A stretch of DNA of 64,000 bases from Thuidium tamariscinum (taxonomy: Eukaryota > Streptophyta > Bryopsida > Hypnales > Thuidiaceae): the NCBI GenBank assembly GCA_947034885.2, contig OX344752.2:23893386-23957385 (forward strand), read 5' to 3'. Each line of letters opens with the position of its first letter. The stretch's first letter is position 1. The notes below the pieces were generated by a model. That model had not been told where the DNA came from and did no database searches. It worked only from the letters and a program-made list of their open reading frames with translations. Below are positions 58,804 through 64,000 of the stretch, piece by piece. The translations under genes were made by a program, and so were the position numbers.

Positions 58804-59606
58804 GGACTATTTAGAATACTTCCTCACATTTTTATGATTTTCAAATTTCTATGTATATTTTAGTTTTATCATGTAGTAATCTAAAGTATGATTCCAACAC
58901 AAATTTGTGGTTTTTAAATTTGACTATTTAAAAAAAAGATATAGTTGCCTAAAGTTCATACATTGTCTGTTGAATAGTTACTATGGAAAAAGTTTATAAG
59001 GTTTTTGTACTTGACTACAAAAGCTAAAAATAGCATTCTAAATTGATGCGGCACTCCTAGTAAAGATAAAAGTATACATTTGAGTTTAGAATCTAGTATC
59101 AAACTTCCACTAATTAAGGCAAAATGGCCTAATCACATACAAGTAAACAAGAGAAAGGTTCAAAGCTTGCCATATTTAGGAAAATACACAAAAAAATCCA
59201 AAATTCTAAAGAAGTAAAGCAAAAGCCTTGCCATACATTCTAAATTCTATTGATTTTGGAAAATATTAAAGTAAAAGCTTGGCTATTCTAAATGCGATGG
59301 ATAAATATGAACAATAAACAGGTTAGTACAAACACCAAACTACTACATGTGTTAGTACAAATTAGAAATAAAACCACACACTAGTACAAATGTATTAGTA
59401 CAAAAGATACTCAAAACAAAACACCAAAGGCCACAATCTAGGAAGTTTCTGAATACAAAATGGACAATTTCCTAGCTTCCCGAGGTTGCCTCAGTATTTC
59501 TTAATTTTTAGTCGGATGTCACCTTAAGAAGTGATATTTTTTTCAATTGGATCCTCCATTTTCAAATTTCAATTGGCAATTTGCCGGATTTCTTACTTTC
59601 ATTTGG
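58804..59606. other. AT-rich DNA with short repeated words
   Basis: No gene. Weak ~75-90-bp tandem similarity at 59,160-59,300 (AAAGCTTGCC / AAAGCCTTGCC / AAAGCTTGGC). The word TTAGTACAAA or CTAGTACAAA occurs four times at 59,320-59,405. Confidence 0.5.
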
Positions 59607-60006
59607 CCAATTTTGAATTACATTGAGAAAAAAATTGAACTTTGGAGGTCATTTAGTCATAGTAAATCATGTTTTTTCAAAAAACTATGCACTAAGAAAA
59701 GATGGGAAATGAAGTTAACTTTCATTGGAAAAAAATCCGTTTGTGATTCCAAATCTTCAATCAAAAGTTATAGTCAAAAATCAGAGGCAGTGTTTGAAAA
59801 TGTCAAAGAAAGCTCTTTCAAACACTGCCTTCAATTTTTGACCATAACTTTCAATTGCAAAGTTGAAATCACAAACAAATTTTTTTCCAATGAAAGTTAA
59901 CTTCATTTTTCACCTTTTCTTAGTTCAAAGCTTTTTGAAAAAACATGATTTTCTATGACTAAATGCCCTCCAAAGTTCACTACTTTCTCAAAATATGGAA
60001 TTTTGG
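59607..60006. repeat. 400-bp long hairpin (near-perfect inverted repeat)
   Basis: Left arm 59,607-59,798 and right arm 59,816-60,006 are inverse copies with a ~17-bp loop (TGTCAAAGAA core). Paired blocks include AACTTTGGAGGTCATTTAGT with its inverse, AAATCATGTTTTTTCAAAAA, AATGAAGTTAACTTTCATTG and AGGCAGTGTTTGAAA. The innermost ~165 bp per arm appears around 85-90% complementary. No terminal element motifs or target duplication are evident. An open frame of 117 codons that spans it is a by-product. Confidence 0.88.
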
Positions 60007-60683
60007 TAAATGATGAATTTTCTTAAAATGTCATTGTACTTGGAAGACAACCTTCATAGTAAATTTCAAAATATTCTTTTTGGTATGCATTATAAACTTT
60101 GAAAATGAAACTTGAGGAGTTCAAATGCAATACCATTTAAATTCTTTGAAAAAACAAAGAACTTAAAGAATTGGTGCAATTGCAAGCTTTGAGTGTTGGA
60201 ATTCATATTACATTGTCTTCTATGTTTTCATTCAAATTACTTTTTAAATTTAAAAAAAATTCAAATTATAAAATCATATTTTTATTTTGAACATTATATA
60301 TGGTAAAAACACTAGATTTTTCAATTGTATATTTTAATTTAAATAAATAAAAATTGCATTTTTTTCCTTTAAAAATTCACAATCTTTTCAATTATCTATA
60401 AAACTTTTGGAAAACATCATTTTATACCAAAAAATCACATTTTCCTTAATGAAAAAATATGAAGATTGCATATATCAATTATATAATAGGATAAATATAA
60501 CTTCATAATAAAATTTGTCTTAGAATTCAATACCATTGGTGTTTGAAGTATATAAAAAAAATATTTTGAAAATGCTCACACTAATCCTCATTGCTACTTG
60601 TAGTTCTTAAATAAATATAAAGTTGTTTGAATTATTATTGAAATATTTACAAATTCATTTTCACATTTAATCACTAAAAAATA

Positions 60684-61216
60684 CTACCTCCGTCCCCAAA
60701 TGATCTTCTCATTTAACAAAATATTATGGATTAAGGCCAAAAATAACATTTTAAAGTCCCCTTTGGATTTGTAAGCAAATCTTGGTTTGTTCTTAGTATC
60801 TTTGAAACTTTGAGTTTTGAAAGCCTTTTCCAAAGTGTAATTTTAGAATATAGAAAAGTAGAATTTTGGAGGCATTTTCAAAAAGCACCACTAGGCACTT
60901 AAATTTTGAATTTGAGGTTGTTATTTTGTGGGTGATTAGTATGGACCTAAGACCATGTGTGAACCTTTGTTCCACCTACCAAAGCTTCACCTCCTTCAAG
61001 TAGGCAACACTCAAAGAGATGCAGAAAAATACAAACAAAAAGTGTTGATTAACCCCTTTAATCATTTCTTTTGTCTTTTGATTGATGATTTTATGAATGG
61101 AAGGGAAATTATTGCTTAAAGTTGTTTTCCAAGTCTTGGACAAGAATTAAAATCCAAATTTGACAAATTTTTATATCACAAAAGGCAACAAGAAGATCAT
61201 TTTGGGACGGAGGGAG
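60684..61216. mobile_element. Stowaway-like MITE (Tc1/mariner), long form
   Basis: The left end CTACCTCCGTCCCCAAATG and the right end TTTGGGACGGAGGGAG are inverse copies continuing into GATCTTCT/AGAAGATC. TA occurs on both sides (60,682-60,683 and 61,217-61,218). The ends match the Stowaway consensus CTCCCTCCGTCCC. At 533 bp it is longer than most Stowaway MITEs. Non-coding. Confidence 0.92.
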
Positions 61217-62333
61217 TATAATTATGATATTTTCACAAAACAAGTGAAAATTTTCATAATGATTGACAATTTGTACTCTTAGGTTGTAAACATATAGGAT
61301 TGGTATTTGAATACAATTTAAAGAAAAAATGTATCTTAGAGTTCAAGTTTTATTTATTTCAAAATGAATCTTTTAATTTAGAATTGGTTTAAAAAAATTC
61401 AAAGAATGAACAAAAAACATTTCAAACTTTTCTAAGTCAAAATGGAAGAAAAATTATTAAATTTTTTTTTATATTTGAATTTCACTAGTCAACTATTAAA
61501 ATTAACAAAAAAAATTAGTCAAGCATTTTGTCAATTAGTGTTGAATCGACTAAAATTTATGGTGAATATACCCATGTAGATCACTCTTTGTATATTTCAT
61601 ACCCCCCCGTGCGGTGAGGGGATATTTTTTGGGGGGCTATTTACCTCAAAGGCCCAAATAAGTGGTCCCCTATAATTACATAATTTATAAAAATGTCCTA
61701 TGTTATGACATCCTATATTATTTATATTATGTAGGTGAGATTTTTTTTCTAGGATATTTTCTTTATAAGGAAAAAAAGTGAATTGTAGAGAAAGTTAAAA
61801 GGAAGAAGGTAAGAGAGAGGACCAAGAAAATTTCCATAAAAAGTTAGGATATTTCCTTGGCTCAATATTCTTTTCCATTGTCACATCTTTTTTTGGTATA
61901 CACAATTTTGTCAAGTGAACCAAAAACAAATGGCAATATTACCACTTACAATACACAAAAATCCATAAAATGAATGTATAAGAACTGCAATGCATAAAAA
62001 TACAGTTTGACAATGCAAAAGAAGGAAACAATAGATTGACAAGAATTGCAATGCATTGAAAAATCAGAGAATGTAATCCATGTGTTCAAAACAAAAATAA
62101 ATCAACTAAAATGAACAAAAGGCATTGTCTTTCACATGCCATAGAAAAATGGTTCACAGATACAATTCAATGTCATGAAAAAAAGAAAACCTAAAACAAA
62201 AACATGTGCTTAGAATAGTTCATTCACAAATGCTCAAAAAATGCTAAGATACACTATAGCCTCATCAAAAATAGTTCATGCATTCATATGCACTGAATTG
62301 CCTCAAAACTAGCCTCCTATCTCAGTAATGGTG
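61217..62333. other. AT-rich DNA, no gene recognised
   Basis: A C-run followed by GTGCGGTGAGGGG and a G-run (~61,600-61,640) is the only compositional anomaly. Confidence 0.5.
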
Positions 62334-62705
62334 TTATCCAAATACCAGAATTGCTCGTGCTACCACCAACACGGGAGAGACTACATACTCTGTTGACCAC
62401 CCTGATTTTAGGCACCTTTGTAGCTCAATGAGCTCTTTTGTGCCCAACTCGGCAAATGAACATGAACTGAGGCAAGATGCCATCTCCACCTGCAAAACCC
62501 AAGACCGAGAAAACAAAGCCAAATTCTCCTCAACGCTATGAATCTTCACGAGCTTCTGATGAGACACTCCGTTAACATTGTATTGAACCAGCTTGCAGGC
62601 TGCAAAGTCTAGAGTCTTCACTACCACATCACAAATTCTCTGGTTTACACCTACACAGTAGAGGAACACATCCAGTGTTACTACTAGTATAGTACAACAC
62701 AACAA
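62334..62705 (-). CDS. Unrecognised open frame, doubtful gene
   Basis: A 123-codon open frame in a locally GC-richer patch. There is no ATG at its start; the first in-frame ATG (62,481-62,483) leaves only 49 codons, starting MASCLSSCSFAELGTKELI. Just upstream of that ATG is TTTTGCAG followed by GTGGAG, so a splice acceptor is possible and this could be a terminal exon. The larger frame begins with a hydrophobic stretch (TILVVTLDVFLYC) and includes SVEENLALFSRSWVLQVE. No domain is recognised and no partner exon was identified. It could be a decayed or captured gene fragment. Confidence 0.25.
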   Translation of the reverse strand: MLCCTILVVTLDVFLYCVGVNQRICDVVVKTLDFAACKLVQYNVNGVSHQKLVKIHSVEENLALFSRSWVLQVEMASCLSSCSFAELGTKELIELQRCLKSGWSTEYVVSPVLVVARAILVFG

Positions 62706-64000
62706 CCAGCTATAAACATTCTATACTAATACTCTGATTACTTTGTACTCTACAGCCAACTCTAAATACAACTGACCCTACTAAATGCAATTTTGAGGAT
62801 CCTAATCTTTAGTCCTTAAATTACATGTAAATTTTTTTAATACTTTACATTTTTTAGCTACCTATTTTACTTATAATGCATCTTTTACTTTGAAAGTCCC
62901 CTATTTTATTTGTAAGTCCCTTATAAATTTTACCTTGAAACAATAAAATCCATGCTATATTATGCCGCACGTGGTTTTTAAAATGCGGGAAGTGATCTAC
63001 CCTAGTGAATATAGTACCTACTTTTAAAGGAATTTGTCAATTTCTTATTAAGTTGAACATCATTTTCTAGTAGTATGCACACATATAATTCTAGTTAAAA
63101 TCAACAAACTTAAGTGTCACATTTTTCAACAAAAATGATTAAAAAAAATTTGTATTTCAATTTAGTCCTAGTGGTGAAAGTTTCAATAAAATTCAACATA
63201 TTATTAAAAAATTGGAAAGTATTTTTCTAGGAGATGGATGGTCACTATCAATACTTTAGTAGTTTAAAACTTAGAATACAAAGCTTTCCAGCATTTTCAG
63301 TCATGTATTTGCAAATGTGAATTGATTTTTTTCCTTTGAAATTTTTACACAACATGTGATCAAATTATACACTATAGTTGAATTTTTATATAGAGAGAGG
63401 GAGAAAGAGAAATATAGATACAAAGATATTAAGATTCATAAATATGTACATATATAGATGTAGATAGATTGATAGATAGATAAAATATGATTGTAGTGTA
63501 TTTTTGATATATAATTTAATATTTAGAAGAGGCTATGACATGTTTTTTAATATGTAATAGAATCAAAAAATTAAAAATTAAAAATTAAAAATTTCAATAG
63601 TTCAACTTGAATTTGAAACTATTCTAGTTTTAGTATTACACAAATGGAAACTTGAATATGATCAAATTTTTTGCAAGGAATTTGATTTTGATTTTGAATT
63701 TCATTAATATTCAAAATAAATTCAAAATCATATTCAAAATCATATAATATTACATGGAATATTTGAATAAAATTTGGATTCAATATCCTACTTTTCAAAA
63801 CTTTTGAAAAAATTCTAATAGATTCCACCAAATTCCAATGGATTTTAATGGATTCTTAGAAGATTTAATAGTTTTATAATTGATTCTCAAGATATTCCTA
63901 GAATATTTCAAAATATTCCATAAAGATTCCAAAAAAATCAACATATTTTTGTTGATTTCATCATTGTACTATTCATTAACAAAAACAATGTTACATTTCT
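62706..64000. other. AT-rich DNA, no gene recognised
   Basis: A GATA-type microsatellite of imperfect units lies at ~63,455-63,482. A cluster of ATTTTGAAT/ATTCAAAAT words at 63,680-63,745 forms a weak inverted repeat. Degenerate GATTCCA/GATTTTA words run through 63,810-63,930. Confidence 0.5.

Noticed and set aside
59547-59900. 117-codon open frame as a gene
   Set aside because: It runs through both arms of the 400-bp hairpin, so it is a by-product of the inverted repeat.

Overview
This window looks like an intergenic, AT-rich stretch of a repeat-laden land-plant nuclear genome. The evidence is a plant-type L1 LINE (ORF1 with an RNA-binding/zinc-knuckle layout, ORF2 with a zf-RVT domain), Stowaway-like ends built on CTCCGTCCC, PIF/Harbinger-like ends starting GAGCATCCCC with TAA/TTA target duplications, and CACTA ends reading CACTACAAGAAAA. 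I find no tRNA, rRNA, CRISPR or organellar genes, and no intact host gene that I recognise. I see no convincing retroviral, LTR or other virus-like element. Layout: 1-7.7 kb is AT-rich with one TTAA-flanked DNA element (1,996-2,920), an old mariner-like MITE and a 30-bp minisatellite. 7.7-11.3 kb is a markedly GC-richer island with several candidate exons on the minus strand; it is the only place that looks like a host gene neighbourhood. 11.3-14 kb holds a PIF-like MITE carrying a 100-bp retroposed insert, then other MITEs. 15.5-24.0 kb is one nested block: a ~270-bp MITE split first by a TTAA element and then by a ~7.26-kb degenerate LINE, which itself carries a CACTA MITE. 24-60 kb is layer on layer of short non-autonomous DNA transposons with microsatellites and minisatellites. 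Near 58.2-58.8 kb is a decayed DD34E Tc1-like transposase. At 59.6-60.0 kb is a 400-bp hairpin, followed by a 533-bp Stowaway element. The last 3 kb is plain AT-rich DNA with one unrecognised open frame. Two families carry most of the biology. The first (TTAA family) has ends CCCTTAAAGGACC, TTAA target duplications, ~0.8-1.0 kb units and at least eight copies plus a 221-bp relative. This is a piggyBac-type signature that is unusual for a plant. The second (here called the M family) has ends GGGTGATTGCACGAAA, ~730-bp units, six copies and 4-bp target duplications (TTAT, TTGT, TTTG). That duplication length fits none of the common plant DNA-transposon superfamilies. Insertions of one element into another give a readable order of events: TTAA elements are mostly older and act as targets, and the M family includes both old and recent copies. 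All coordinates and similarities come from reading the sequence by eye. No alignment or database search was run.
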